A DNA stretch of 64,000 bases from Streptomyces sp. WAC 04229 (GTDB lineage: Bacteria; Actinomycetota; Actinomycetes; Streptomycetales; Streptomycetaceae): the NCBI RefSeq assembly GCF_003947455.1, contig NZ_QHJH01000013.1, forward strand, positions 1 through 64,000. The letters are read 5' to 3'. Position numbers and translations under genes: made by a program. The notes below the pieces were generated by a model that saw nothing but the letters and a program-made list of their open reading frames with translations, did not search any database and was not told where the DNA came from. How positions within the stretch are numbered: position 1 is the stretch's first letter; every line of letters starts with the position of its first letter. Positions 51,910 through 61,106 of this stretch are shown in pieces.

Positions 51910-52311
51910 CCGGCCACGGGCATCGCTCCGGCTCGGTCGGCCCCCGGCGGCGCTGGACGGCAGCCCATCGGTGCTGGACGGCAGCCCGTCGGCCCCGGGC
52001 CGCTGCCCATAGGCCCGGGACCGCAGCTCACCCGTGCCGGACCAGGCGGCCGCGAACCGGACCGGAGCGGGGGTGCCGGACGGAGCGGCGATGCGGCGAG
52101 GAGCGGAGTGGACGGGGCGGGCGGCCACCCGCGCGGGGTCCGTGCCGTTGCGCGGTCCCGAACCGGAGTGGAAGGCTGGGGGTAGGCACCGGCTCGAGGT
52201 GAACCCGGGGACCGTGCGGTTCCGCGACGGGCGAAGCCTGTGCCCCGTGCAGCGGCGGTCCGCCGCGGTGCGCGGCGAGAAGGGGCCGGTCCCCACCCCC
52301 TGGAGGTACCC

Positions 52312-52782
52312 GTGAACAGCGCCGACGGATGGGGAGACGACGTCTACCAACCGGACGGATCGGAGCAGCGGGAGGACACCGGGCTGCTCGACAGCGAGGA
52401 CACGCTCGAGAACGACGGTGTGGGCGATCCCCTCGATCGCGGCTGGTCCCCGCCGGAGCGCCCCTGGGCGGTGGAACACACCGGCGTGACGGCAGCCGAA
52501 CGCCACGAGGGCGAGACCCTCGACCAGCGGCTCGCCGAGGAGCGGCCCGACGAGCTCGCGCCCGAGGGCGACGGGCTGGGGGACGCCGACGGCACCGACG
52601 GAGAACTGCTGGACGGCGAGGTGGGCGCCGACCGTTCCGGAAGGCTCGTGGCACCCGACGAGGGGGCGCACGAGGACGAGGAGCCGGCGCTGGTGGCCCT
52701 GGACGTGGGCATCGACGGCGCGGCCGCCTCCGCCGAGGAAGCCGCGATGCACGTCGTCGACGAGGACACGCTGCCCGGCTGA
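52312..52782 (+). CDS. DUF5709-family acidic protein
   Basis: A 156-residue, very acidic, probably disordered protein (DTGLLDSEDTLENDGVGDPL, DRGWSPPERPW, ETLDQRLAEERPDE). The sequence matches the DUF5709 family widespread in actinobacteria, function unknown. The GTG at 52312 follows TGGAGGTACCC, an excellent ribosome site. It is followed 63 nt later by the L31 gene on the same strand. Confidence 0.85.
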   Translation: MNSADGWGDDVYQPDGSEQREDTGLLDSEDTLENDGVGDPLDRGWSPPERPWAVEHTGVTAAERHEGETLDQRLAEERPDELAPEGDGLGDADGTDGELLDGEVGADRSGRLVAPDEGAHEDEEPALVALDVGIDGAAASAEEAAMHVVDEDTLPG

Positions 52783-52845
52783 CACCCCCAGGGGCGGCAC
52801 ATCCGCGTCGTCCGCTCCATGATCCGCGCGGCACGAGGAGCAGCC

Positions 52846-53127
52846 ATGCAGCAGGGCAAGCATCCCGAGTACCGGCCCGTGGTCTTCCGCGACCGCAGTG
52901 CCGGCTACGCCTTCCTGACCCGGTCCACCGCGACCAGCGACCAGACCATCGCGTGGGACGACGGGGAGACCTACCCGGTGGTGGAGGTGGAGATCTCCTC
53001 GGAGAGCCACCCCTTCTACACGGGCAAGGCGCGAACCGTGGACTCGGAGGGGCGGGTGGCCCGCTTCGAGCGGCGTTACGGCGGTGAGGGCGGCGACGAG
53101 GGACAGGGCGCCGGGGCCTCCGGCTGA
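52846..53127 (+). CDS. rpmE2: Ribosomal protein L31 type B (zinc-independent paralogue)
   Basis: A 93-residue L31: [40 protein letters not shown] and a Gly/Glu-rich tail. It has no cysteines, so it is the C-minus form that replaces zinc-binding L31 when zinc is short; such genes are usually Zur-regulated, but no Zur box was recognised in the 63-nt upstream gap. The ATG at 52846 follows AGGAGCAGCC. Most other ribosomal genes are elsewhere, as is normal for this paralogue. Confidence 0.93.
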   Translation: MQQGKHPEYRPVVFRDRSAGYAFLTRSTATSDQTIAWDDGETYPVVEVEISSESHPFYTGKARTVDSEGRVARFERRYGGEGGDEGQGAGASG

Positions 53128-53147
53128 GATGGCACTGACCGCCACCC

Positions 53148-53942
53148 TCAGATGAAGTTGAGCGCCGACGCGCAGCCCACTCCCCCGAGCAGCATGAACG
53201 CCGGCATGAGCACCTTCAGCTCCACCCAGCTCCCCGCTCGGAACCGCATCGGCTTCGGCGGCCCGATCGGATACCAGCGCTTCCGGCCCACCGGTATCGG
53301 CCAGAGTATGGGGCAGCCCGAGACGGTCAGCGCGTCCCCGATGTCGTGCACCAGCGCGCCGAGGACGACCGGCAGCCCCAGCCACAGGTACTCCTGGCCA
53401 GGCGCGGTGAACAGCCAGTCCGCGCCGCCGTCCGGCTTGTCCAGTATCCCGGCGATGATCCACGCACTCGTCCCCGCCAGCAGCCAGACCAGCACATCGC
53501 TGCTGGAGCCCCGGGTGGCCCGCCACAGCAGGCCCTCGATGGCAAGCACCATGTGCACGAAGAGGATCGCCAGGAGCGCCCAGCGGCCACCCGTGACGGC
53601 CAGCACCGACGTGCCCGCGCCGATCAGGACGGCCCACAGCCAGGTGTGCGTGAGGGTGCGGTGCCCGCCCGAGCGGCGCGGGTCGGCCGGCTTCTTCGTG
53701 GCCTTGTAGACGGCGTACGACAGCTTGTCCACGATCTCGCACAGCCCCCGGGAGAGCGGCCCGAAGGCCCGGGAGATGGTGGCCGCCTTGTGGTCGAGGT
53801 CCGGGGCCAGCGCCGCTCCCGCACAGATCAGGGCCCCCGCGAGCAGCACCGGCCACGGCATCGGGTGTCCCGCGGCGGCGGCCGCCGCCCCGACGCCGAG
53901 CCACGCCGCGGCGCCCGAGAGTGAGTGTGCTGGTCCCATCAT
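53148..53942 (-). CDS. YdjM-like membrane-bound metal-dependent hydrolase
   Basis: A 264-residue membrane protein with an early GPAHSLSGAAAWLG, the metal-site segment LAPDLDHKAATISRAFGPLS and RRSGGHRTLTHTWLW, as in YdjM/DUF457 proteins. Several transmembrane helices follow, and a late LGALVHDIGDALTVSG. The ATG pair at 53942 is the usual family start; ATGs at 53960 and upstream are possible. Divergent from the helicase gene. These proteins are sometimes linked to the DNA-damage response; no LexA site was recognised. Confidence 0.82.
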   Translation of the reverse strand: MMGPAHSLSGAAAWLGVGAAAAAAGHPMPWPVLLAGALICAGAALAPDLDHKAATISRAFGPLSRGLCEIVDKLSYAVYKATKKPADPRRSGGHRTLTHTWLWAVLIGAGTSVLAVTGGRWALLAILFVHMVLAIEGLLWRATRGSSSDVLVWLLAGTSAWIIAGILDKPDGGADWLFTAPGQEYLWLGLPVVLGALVHDIGDALTVSGCPILWPIPVGRKRWYPIGPPKPMRFRAGSWVELKVLMPAFMLLGGVGCASALNFI

Positions 53943-54087
53943 CGCCGTTGCCCGCCCCATTCCTCGTGTGCCGCTGTGCAGTTGTCCGGGTCCGCTGATG
54001 CCTCGTCGGCGCCCCAGCGTAGCGTTCGTGATCTTCATGCCGACAGCCGATTCCCCCATCGCGACGCGGGGCAGGCAAGATGGGGGC

Positions 54088-56601
54088 GTGACCCTCATCG
54101 ATCAGCTGCCGCGGACCGCCGACCCCGATGCCCTGTACGAAGCCTTCGAGGCGTGGGCCCAGGAGCGCGGTCTCACGCTCTACCCCCATCAGGAGGAGGC
54201 GCTGATCGAGGTGGTCTCCGGGGCGAACGTGATCGTGTCGACGCCCACCGGCTCCGGCAAGAGCATGATCGCGGCGGGCGCCCACTTCGCGGCTCTGGCG
54301 CGGGACGAGGTCACCTTCTACACGGCTCCGATCAAGGCGCTGGTGTCGGAGAAGTTCTTCGAGCTGTGCAAGATCTTCGGTACCGAGAACGTCGGCATGC
54401 TGACCGGCGACGCGTCCGTGAACGCGGACGCGCCCGTCATCTGCTGCACCGCCGAGGTCCTGGCGTCGATCGCGCTGCGTGACGGGAAGCACGCGGACAT
54501 CGGCCAGGTCGTCATGGACGAGTTCCACTTCTACGCGGAGCCGGACCGCGGCTGGGCCTGGCAGATTCCGCTGCTGGAACTGCCACAGGCCCAGTTCGTC
54601 CTGATGTCGGCGACCCTCGGTGACGTCTCCTTCTTCGAGAAGGACCTGGCCCGCCGCACCGACCGGCCCACCGCGGTGGTCCGCTCGGCCACCCGCCCGG
54701 TGCCGCTCTCCTACGAGTACCGCTACACGCCGCTGACCGAGACGCTCACCGATCTGCTGGCCGCCCGGCAGGCGCCCGTGTACATCGTGCACTTCACGCA
54801 GGCGCAGGCCGTGGAGCGGGCGCAGGCGCTGATGAGCATCAACATGTGCACGCGTGAGGAGAAGGAACGGATCGCCGACCTGATCGGCAACTTCCGCTTC
54901 ACCACGAAGTTCGGCCGCAACCTCTCCCGCTACGTCCGGCACGGCATCGGCGTCCACCACGCCGGCATGCTGCCCAAGTACCGGCGGCTGGTGGAGAAGC
55001 TCGCGCAGGCCGGTCTGCTGAAGGTGATCTGCGGGACGGACACCCTGGGCGTGGGCGTCAACGTCCCCATCCGGACGGTGCTGTTCACAGCGCTGACCAA
55101 GTACGACGGCACCCGGGTGCGCACGCTGCGGGCCCGGGAGTTCCACCAGATCGCGGGTCGGGCGGGCCGGGCCGGGTTCGACACGGAGGGTTTCGTCGTC
55201 GCCCAGGCGCCGGAGCACGTCGTCGAGAACGAGAAGGCACTCGCCAAGGCCGGTGAGGACCCGAAGAAGCGGCGGAAGGTCGTCCGTAAGAAGGCTCCCG
55301 AGGGCTTCGTGGCCTGGTCGGAGAGCACGTTCGACAAGCTCATCGGTTCCGATCCGGAGCCGCTGACGTCCCGGTTCCGGGTGACGCACACCATGCTGCT
55401 GTCGGTGATCGCCCGCCCGGGCGACGCCTTCGCCGCGATGCGGCACCTGCTGGAGGACAACCACGAGCCGCGCAAGCAGCAGCTGAGGCACATCCGGCGG
55501 GCCATCGCCATCTACCGCTCGCTGCTGGACGGCGGCATCGTCGAGAAGCTCGACCGGCCGGACGCCGAGGGGCGCGACGTCCGCCTCACCGTGGACCTCC
55601 AGCAGGACTTCGCGCTGAACCAGCCGCTGTCCACGTTCGCCCTGGCGGCCTTCGAGCTGCTGGACCCGGAATCGCCGTCGTACGCGCTGGACATGGTGTC
55701 CGTCGTGGAGTCCACGTTGGACGACCCGCGGCAGATCCTCGCCGCCCAGCAGAACAAGGCGCGCGGTGAGGCCGTGGCCGCGATGAAGGCCGACGGTGTC
55801 GAGTACGAGGAGCGCATGGAGCGCCTCCAGGACATCACGTACCCGAAGCCGCTGGAGGAGCTGCTCTTCCACGCCTACGACACGTACCGCAGGAGCCACC
55901 CCTGGGTCGGTGACCATCCGCTGTCGCCCAAGTCGGTCATCCGCGACATGTACGAGCGGGCGCTGACGTTCACGGAGCTGGTCTCCCACTACGAACTGGC
56001 CCGGACCGAGGGCATCGTGCTGCGCTACCTGGCGAGCGCCTACAAGGCCCTCGACCACACCGTCCCGGACGACCTGAAGTCCGAGGACCTTCAGGACCTG
56101 ATCGAGTGGCTCGGCGAGATGGTGCGCCAGGTCGACTCCAGCCTGCTGGACGAGTGGGAACAACTCGCCAACCCGGAGGAGATGACCGCCGAGGAGGCAC
56201 AGGAGAAGGCCGATCAGGTGCGGCCGGTCACCGCCAATGCGCGGGCCTTCCGGGTCCTGGTCCGCAACGCCATGTTCCGCCGGGTCGAACTCGCCGCCCT
56301 CGACCACGTCGACGAGCTGGGCGAGATGGACGCGGAGGCGGGCTGGGACGCGGACGCGTGGGGCGAGGCGATGGACAAGTACTGGGACGAGTACGACGAC
56401 CTCGGCACCGGCCCCGACGCCCGCGGCCCGAAGCTGCTGGTGATCGAGGAGGAGCCGCAGAACGGTCTGTGGCGCGTGCGGCAGATCTTCGACGACCCGA
56501 ATGACGACCACGACTGGGGCATCAGCGCTCAGGTCGACCTCACGGCCTCCGACGCGGAGGGCCGGGCTGTCGTCCGCGTCACCGATGTCGGCCAGCTGTG
56601 A
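54088..56601 (+). CDS. DEAD/DEAH-box RNA helicase with DUF3516 C-terminus
   Basis: An 837-residue superfamily-2 helicase: Walker A STPTGSGKS near residue 50, DEFH box in VVMDEFHFYAE, SAT motif LMSATLGD, GTDTLGVGVNVPI and the QIAGRAGRAG motif, then a long helical C-terminal region (DUF3516) with ENEKALAKAGEDPKKRRKVV. It resembles Ski2/Mtr4-like actinobacterial helicases thought to act on RNA. The GTG at 54088 fits the domain start. The tesB gene follows 19 nt later. Confidence 0.93.
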   Translation: MTLIDQLPRTADPDALYEAFEAWAQERGLTLYPHQEEALIEVVSGANVIVSTPTGSGKSMIAAGAHFAALARDEVTFYTAPIKALVSEKFFELCKIFGTENVGMLTGDASVNADAPVICCTAEVLASIALRDGKHADIGQVVMDEFHFYAEPDRGWAWQIPLLELPQAQFVLMSATLGDVSFFEKDLARRTDRPTAVVRSATRPVPLSYEYRYTPLTETLTDLLAARQAPVYIVHFTQAQAVERAQALMSINMCTREEKERIADLIGNFRFTTKFGRNLSRYVRHGIGVHHAGMLPKYRRLVEKLAQAGLLKVICGTDTLGVGVNVPIRTVLFTALTKYDGTRVRTLRAREFHQIAGRAGRAGFDTEGFVVAQAPEHVVENEKALAKAGEDPKKRRKVVRKKAPEGFVAWSESTFDKLIGSDPEPLTSRFRVTHTMLLSVIARPGDAFAAMRHLLEDNHEPRKQQLRHIRRAIAIYRSLLDGGIVEKLDRPDAEGRDVRLTVDLQQDFALNQPLSTFALAAFELLDPESPSYALDMVSVVESTLDDPRQILAAQQNKARGEAVAAMKADGVEYEERMERLQDITYPKPLEELLFHAYDTYRRSHPWVGDHPLSPKSVIRDMYERALTFTELVSHYELARTEGIVLRYLASAYKALDHTVPDDLKSEDLQDLIEWLGEMVRQVDSSLLDEWEQLANPEEMTAEEAQEKADQVRPVTANARAFRVLVRNAMFRRVELAALDHVDELGEMDAEAGWDADAWGEAMDKYWDEYDDLGTGPDARGPKLLVIEEEPQNGLWRVRQIFDDPNDDHDWGISAQVDLTASDAEGRAVVRVTDVGQL

Positions 56602-56620
56602 GCACAGGAGAAACCCACCC

Positions 56621-57487
56621 ATGACAAATCCGGCCGAGAGCCTCGTCGCCCTGCTCGATCTGGAGCAGATCGAGGTCAACATCTTCCGTGGCCGCAGCCC
56701 AGAGGAGTCGCTGCAGCGGGTCTTCGGCGGACAGGTGGCCGGCCAGGCGCTGGTCGCCGCCGGCCGCACCACCGAGGGCGACCGCCCGGTGCACTCGCTG
56801 CACGCGTACTTCCTGCGGCCCGGACGTCCGGGCGTGCCGATCGTGTACCAGGTCGAACGCGACAGGGACGGCCGGTCCTTCACGACCCGGCGGGTCACCG
56901 CCGTACAGCAGGGCCGCACGATCTTCACGCTCACCGCCTCCTTTCACAAGCCTGAACAGGGGAGTTTCGAGCACCAGCTGCCGCCGGCCCGCGAGGTCCC
57001 GCACCCGGAGTCGCTGCCGACGGTGGCCGACGAGGTGCGGGAGCACTTGGGCGAGCTGCCCGAGCAGTTGGAGCGGATGGCCCGCCGTCAGCCCTTCGAC
57101 ATCCGCTACGTCGACCGGCTGCGGTGGAGCGCCGAGGAGGTCAAGGACGCCGAGCCGCGCAGTGCGGTGTGGATGCGGGCGGTCGGGCCGCTCGGCGACG
57201 ACCCGCTCGTGCACACCTGCGCACTGACCTACGCCAGCGACATGACCCTGCTGGACGCCGTGCGCATCCCGGTGGAACCGCTGTGGGGCCCCAGGGGCTT
57301 CGACATGGCGTCGCTGGACCACGCCATGTGGTTCCACCGGCCGTTCCGCGCGGACGAGTGGTTCCTGTACGACCAGGAGTCGCCGATCGCGACCGGCGGA
57401 CGGGGCCTGGCGCGCGGGCGGATCTACGACACCGAGGGACGCATGCTGGTGTCCGTCGTCCAGGAAGGGCTCTTCCGGGCCCTCTAG
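56621..57487 (+). CDS. tesB: Acyl-CoA thioesterase II
   Basis: A 288-residue double-hotdog thioesterase: LDLEQIEVNIFRGRSPEES, RVFGGQVAGQALVAA, VHSLHAYFLRPG, and in the second repeat TYASDMTLLDAVR with the catalytic-type Asp and SLDHAMWFHRPFRADEW. It hydrolyses medium- to long-chain acyl-CoA. ATG at 56621 after AGGAGAAACC. Probably co-transcribed with the helicase gene, convergent with the DUF6397 gene. Unrelated to the enediyne-specific thioesterases. Confidence 0.95.
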   Translation: MTNPAESLVALLDLEQIEVNIFRGRSPEESLQRVFGGQVAGQALVAAGRTTEGDRPVHSLHAYFLRPGRPGVPIVYQVERDRDGRSFTTRRVTAVQQGRTIFTLTASFHKPEQGSFEHQLPPAREVPHPESLPTVADEVREHLGELPEQLERMARRQPFDIRYVDRLRWSAEEVKDAEPRSAVWMRAVGPLGDDPLVHTCALTYASDMTLLDAVRIPVEPLWGPRGFDMASLDHAMWFHRPFRADEWFLYDQESPIATGGRGLARGRIYDTEGRMLVSVVQEGLFRAL

Positions 57488-57508
57488 GTCACCGGGCGAG
57501 CCATGGGC

Positions 57509-58435
57509 TCAGGCGTCTTCTCTGCGCCACAGCCTGCCCAGCAGATCGCGCAGCCTCCTGGGCTCCTCGGTGTCGTCCGGCGTGGACTCCGGCCCCGGCG
57601 GGACGGGAGCGGCGCGAAGGGCCGGTCCGGGCGCGGGGCGCTGCTCGCGGGCGGATGCCACCGCGTCCGCCAGGTCCGCGCGCAACCAGTCGGTCTCGTC
57701 CGGGTCCGCCGCCGTCATGATCTCCTCGGCGATCTGTGCGGCAGGGGAACCGGGCGAGCCGTGGACCGGCCGCACGGGGTGGAACCGGCGCAGGTACGAA
57801 CGCTCGTAGGGATCCCTGACGACCTCGGTGACCTCGACCGCCCCGAGCAGCGACGCCACGGCCGCCGCCCGGGCCCACGGGTCGTCGGCCTGGCGAAGCA
57901 GGAATCCCAGGTGCCGCCCCCTCCAGTTGCGGGGGCGCAGGTCCAGCCCCTCCCCCAGCTGCCCCCGCAGTCCCTCGGGCGTGCGGCCCTTGATCAGTGG
58001 GGCGTTCCGCGCGTCGCCGGCGAACTGCCGCAGCTCGTCGGCGAGGTACAGCCAGACGACGGCTCGATACCGGTTGACGTAGAACTTCACGGGAACCAGT
58101 AGCCCCAGCCGTGCGAGGCGGGTGAACCGGGCCTTGGTCACGTCCATGAGGGCCGCGCCCTCCGTGGTCCCCACGGTCCGGACGCCCGCCCGCAAGGTCT
58201 CGGGGAAGCCCTCGGCCGCCCGGATCCGCTCGATCTCGTCGCGGGTGACGCGCCGGCCACCCCCTGGATCGTCGGGCACGGTGCGGATGCGGCCGAGGTG
58301 GACGGCGAGGTCGAACTCGCTGCGTTTGAGGCCCAGTACTCGTGCCGCGCGCCCCGGTGCGAGAGGGGCGTCCCCCATACTGCCGGTCTGCTCGGTGGCC
58401 GCTGAGAATTCTCGCGTGACGGTGTTGCCGGACAT
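57509..58435 (-). CDS. DUF6397-family protein
   Basis: A 308-residue protein with an N-terminal helix-turn-helix-like region (ARVLGLKRSEFDLAVHLGR, RRVTRDEIERIRAAEGFP), a middle domain with VPVKFYVNRYRAVVWLYLAD and a basic/Pro-rich tail ending in LLGRLWRRED. The family is known as DUF6397 in Streptomyces, function unknown; the excisionase-like front suggests DNA binding. The ATG at 58435 follows GGGGGAGACGAGC. Next to a roadblock gene on the same strand. Confidence 0.78.
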   Translation of the reverse strand: MSGNTVTREFSAATEQTGSMGDAPLAPGRAARVLGLKRSEFDLAVHLGRIRTVPDDPGGGRRVTRDEIERIRAAEGFPETLRAGVRTVGTTEGAALMDVTKARFTRLARLGLLVPVKFYVNRYRAVVWLYLADELRQFAGDARNAPLIKGRTPEGLRGQLGEGLDLRPRNWRGRHLGFLLRQADDPWARAAAVASLLGAVEVTEVVRDPYERSYLRRFHPVRPVHGSPGSPAAQIAEEIMTAADPDETDWLRADLADAVASAREQRPAPGPALRAAPVPPGPESTPDDTEEPRRLRDLLGRLWRREDA

Positions 58436-58574
58436 GCTCGTCTCCCCCGTGGAGTGTTCGGCCGGCACCGTGCGTGCCCGCCTGACACGAAAAACCGTAG
58501 CCGCTGCGACGGCATCCGCGTCCGGCCTGTGGAAAACTCTGCCGCCCACCCCAAGACGACATTGAATGTGCAGG

Positions 58575-58988
58575 TCAGAGGTCTGTGGGCGATATTCGTC
58601 CCGGCTGCCGTGCGTCGACGTCGAGGTGCTCGCCGACCCGGTTCACGAGCAGCGTCATCTCGTACGCGATCTGCCCGATGTCGACCTCGGCCCCGCTGAG
58701 CACGCACAGGCAACTCCCCGAGCCCGCCGCCGTCACGAACAGCACGGCGTCGTCGAACTCGACCATCGTCTGCCGTACCTGGCCGGCACCGAAGTGCCGG
58801 CCCGAGCCCTTGGCCAGGCTGTGCAGCCCGGACGAGACGGCCGCGAGGTGTTCGGCGTCCTCGCGTCGCAGTCCCGTACTGGCTCCGGTCACCAGGCCGT
58901 CGTTGGACAGGACCAGCGCGTGCCGGACGTGCTCGACTCGCGCGGTCAGGTCGTCCAGCAGCCAGCCGAGTCCCTGGTTCTGCACCAT
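58575..58988 (-). CDS. Roadblock/LC7-domain protein (orphan CvnB paralogue)
   Basis: A 137-residue roadblock/LC7 protein: GLGWLLDDLTARVEHVRHAL, VLSNDGLVTGASTGL, VRQTMVEFDDAVLFVTAAG. Nearly the same layout as the cvnB product at 60669-61106, which suggests duplication. Roadblock proteins modulate small GTPases, here probably the CvnD type encoded at 59532-60173. ATG at 58988. Confidence 0.9.
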   Translation of the reverse strand: MVQNQGLGWLLDDLTARVEHVRHALVLSNDGLVTGASTGLRREDAEHLAAVSSGLHSLAKGSGRHFGAGQVRQTMVEFDDAVLFVTAAGSGSCLCVLSGAEVDIGQIAYEMTLLVNRVGEHLDVDARQPGRISPTDL

Positions 58989-59096
58989 TGATCCGAACTC
59001 CCCGTGTCGTCCCCGTATGCCTTGCCACCCCCTGGCCGGGGGATCTGTCCGCCAGCCTTCCCCACGCCCGTGCTCCGGGCAAGGAGGATGGGGTGC

Positions 59097-59525
59097 ATGG
59101 CACAGAAGATGACCGATGAGGAATGGCGGGCGTTCGTCTCGGACGGCACCCGCACCGGCAAGCTCTCGACCGTCCGGGCGGACGGCAGTCCGCACGTGGC
59201 GCCGATCTGGTTCCTGCTGGACGGGGACGACATCGTGTTCAACACCGGCAAGGACACGGTGAAGGGGCGCAATCTGGCCCGCGACGGCCGGATCGCCCTG
59301 TGCGTGGACGACGACCGGCCGCCGTTCCACTTCGTGGTGCTGCAGGGACGTGCCCGGCTCTCGGAGGATCTCGACGAACTCCGGCACTGGGCCGGCCGCA
59401 TCGGGGCGCGGTACATGGGTGAGGAACGCGCCGAGGAGTTCGGGGCGCGCAACGGCGTCCCGGGCGAACTCCTCGTCCGTGTCGCCGTGGACAAGGTCCT
59501 CGCCCAGAAGTCCGTCGCGGACTGA
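59097..59525 (+). CDS. PPOX-class (pyridoxamine oxidase-like) flavin/F420 enzyme
   Basis: A 142-residue split-barrel protein: KLSTVRADGSPHVAPIWFLL, DDIVFNTGKDTVKGRNLARD, IALCVDDDRPPFHFVVLQG. This fits the Rv1155-like F420-dependent subgroup of actinobacteria. The ATG at 59097 is chosen because AAGGAGG lies about 9 nt upstream; an ATG at 59088 touches the ribosome site. Convergent with cvnD, 6 nt between stops. Confidence 0.88.
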   Translation: MAQKMTDEEWRAFVSDGTRTGKLSTVRADGSPHVAPIWFLLDGDDIVFNTGKDTVKGRNLARDGRIALCVDDDRPPFHFVVLQGRARLSEDLDELRHWAGRIGARYMGEERAEEFGARNGVPGELLVRVAVDKVLAQKSVAD

Positions 59526-59531
59526 GGCACG

Positions 59532-60173
59532 TCAGCGCACGGAGTCGAGCAGCCGGGCGGTGTGCATCCGCCCGGCGTACTCGACGAGCCGGATCAGGAC
59601 CTCCTTGCCCGAGTCGCGGTCCCGGGCGTCGCACAGCACCACGGGTGTTCCGGAGTCCAGGTCGAGGGCGCGCAGTACGTCCTGTGCCTCGTGCCGGCGT
59701 GCTCCGGTGAAGCAGTTGACCGCCACCACGAACGGGATGTGCCGGTGCTCGAAGTAGTCGACCGCCGGGAAGCAGTCCGCCAGCCTCCGGGTGTCCGCGA
59801 GGACGACGGCTCCGAGCGCGCCCTGCGACAACTCGTCCCAGAGGAACCAGAAGCGGTCCTGCCCCGGTGTGCCGAAGAGGTAGAGGGAGAGGCCGGAGCG
59901 GATGGTGATCCGCCCGAAGTCCATCGCGACGGTGGTGGTGACCTTGCGGTCGATGCCGCCGGTGTCGTCCACCAACCGACCGGCCTCGCTGAGCAGTTCT
60001 TCCGTGCGCAGCGGCCTGATCTCGCTGACCGCGCCCACCAGGGTGGTCTTGCCCACGCCGAACCCTCCGGCAACGAGGATCTTCAGCGCCAGCGCGGCCG
60101 ACTCGCCGTCCGTGGCATCGGGGTGTGCGGTGTGTCGGGCATGGTCGGCGTGTTCGGCGTGTTCGGAGACCAT
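59532..60173 (-). CDS. cvnD: Conservon GTP-binding protein CvnD
   Basis: A 213-residue small GTPase: P-loop LVAGGFGVGKTTLVGAVSE, switch region VTTTVAMDFGRI, G3 LFGTPGQDRFWF, NCF at the base-recognition position where NKxD is usual. This is the MglA-like CvnD of Streptomyces conservons, which signal from a membrane kinase-like protein. ATG at 60173, 63 nt after cvnC. Confidence 0.93.
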   Translation of the reverse strand: MVSEHAEHADHARHTAHPDATDGESAALALKILVAGGFGVGKTTLVGAVSEIRPLRTEELLSEAGRLVDDTGGIDRKVTTTVAMDFGRITIRSGLSLYLFGTPGQDRFWFLWDELSQGALGAVVLADTRRLADCFPAVDYFEHRHIPFVVAVNCFTGARRHEAQDVLRALDLDSGTPVVLCDARDRDSGKEVLIRLVEYAGRMHTARLLDSVR

Positions 60174-60236
60174 TGATCACTTCTCTCGGTCCGGGTGGTC
60201 GTACGCGTGCGTGCCGGTCATGGTCTTCGGCCTTCT

Positions 60237-60650
60237 CTAAAGTGCGCGCAGTCCGTCGATCACTTCGCGCAGAATCCGTTCGTCGGGCAACTGGGCAGGC
60301 GGCACCGGACGGCTGACGGTCACGCAGCCCAGTTCCACCAGGTCCCCGAGGAGCACCCTGACGACTCCCACCGGGAGATCGGCGTCCGCCGCGAGTTCGG
60401 CGACCGACTGGGTCTCGGTGCGGCACAGCTCGATCAGGGTCCGGTGTTCCGGTCCGAGCACGGTGACGTCGCTGCCCGGCGCGCCCGGGACCCGCGTCAC
60501 GAGGGCGATGAGGTCGAACCGCACGCCGGTGGGTCCGGGACGGGTGCGCCCGCCGGTCATCGCGTAGGGGCGGACCAGGGGCCCCGCCTCGCTGTCGTAC
60601 CACTGGCTGCCCGGCCGTTCCCGGCCGCCGTCCGTGCTCTGGTCGGTCAT
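60237..60650 (-). CDS. cvnC: Conservon protein CvnC (DUF742)
   Basis: A 137-residue DUF742 protein: LVRPYAMTGGRTRPGPTGVR, LCRTETQSVAELAADADLPV, VVRVLLGDLVELGCVTVSRP, a winged-helix-like fold. Third conservon component, 18 nt after cvnB. Confidence 0.93.
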   Translation of the reverse strand: MTDQSTDGGRERPGSQWYDSEAGPLVRPYAMTGGRTRPGPTGVRFDLIALVTRVPGAPGSDVTVLGPEHRTLIELCRTETQSVAELAADADLPVGVVRVLLGDLVELGCVTVSRPVPPAQLPDERILREVIDGLRAL

Positions 60651-60668
60651 CCGTGCGGCCCTTCCGGG

Positions 60669-61106
60669 TCATCCGCCGAAAGGTGGCCGTGCGGCGGCGC
60701 GCGGCGCGGTGTGGAGGTGCTCGCCGACGCGTCTGACCAGCCGGGCCATCTCGTAGGCCACGAGGCCGATGTCGGCGCTCACGGCGGTGAGGACGGCCAG
60801 GCAGGAGCCGTCGCCCGCGGCGGCCACGAACAGGAAGCCGTCGTCCATCTCGACCATGGTCTGGCGCACGCCCCCGGCGCCGAAGTGCCGGCCCGCGCCC
60901 TTGGCCAGGCTGTGGAAACCGGAGGCGACCGCGGCCAGGTGTTCGGCGTCCTCCCTCCCGAGGCCGGCCGACGCGCCCACGGCGAGCCCGTCGTTCGAGA
61001 GCACGACGGCATGCCGTACTTCGTGTACGCAGCCGACGAGGTCGTCCAGCAGCCAGTCGAGTCCGCGGGTCCGCCGGGCGGTCCCCGTGCCGGGGTCGTG
61101 GATCAT
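60669..61106 (-). CDS. cvnB: Conservon roadblock protein CvnB
   Basis: A 145-residue roadblock/LC7 protein: GLDWLLDDLVGCVHEVRHAV, VLSNDGLAVGASAGLGRED, RQTMVEMDDGFLFVAAAGDG. The ATG at 61106 overlaps the cvnA stop by 4 nt. It probably stimulates GTP hydrolysis by CvnD. Confidence 0.94.
   Translation of the reverse strand: MIHDPGTGTARRTRGLDWLLDDLVGCVHEVRHAVVLSNDGLAVGASAGLGREDAEHLAAVASGFHSLAKGAGRHFGAGGVRQTMVEMDDGFLFVAAAGDGSCLAVLTAVSADIGLVAYEMARLVRRVGEHLHTAPRAAARPPFGG

Noticed and set aside
51792..52031. Minus-strand ORF with RTRTRTR repeats
   Set aside because: Translation of the hexamer repeat; no ribosome site or homologous features.
49030..56934. Minus-strand 2634-codon ORF
   Set aside because: Spans several well-supported plus-strand genes (ABC, DUF5709, L31, helicase); typical high-GC antisense artefact.
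56621..57487. Possible third enediyne thioesterase
   Set aside because: It is a double-hotdog TesB housekeeping enzyme next to a helicase gene, far from the cluster.
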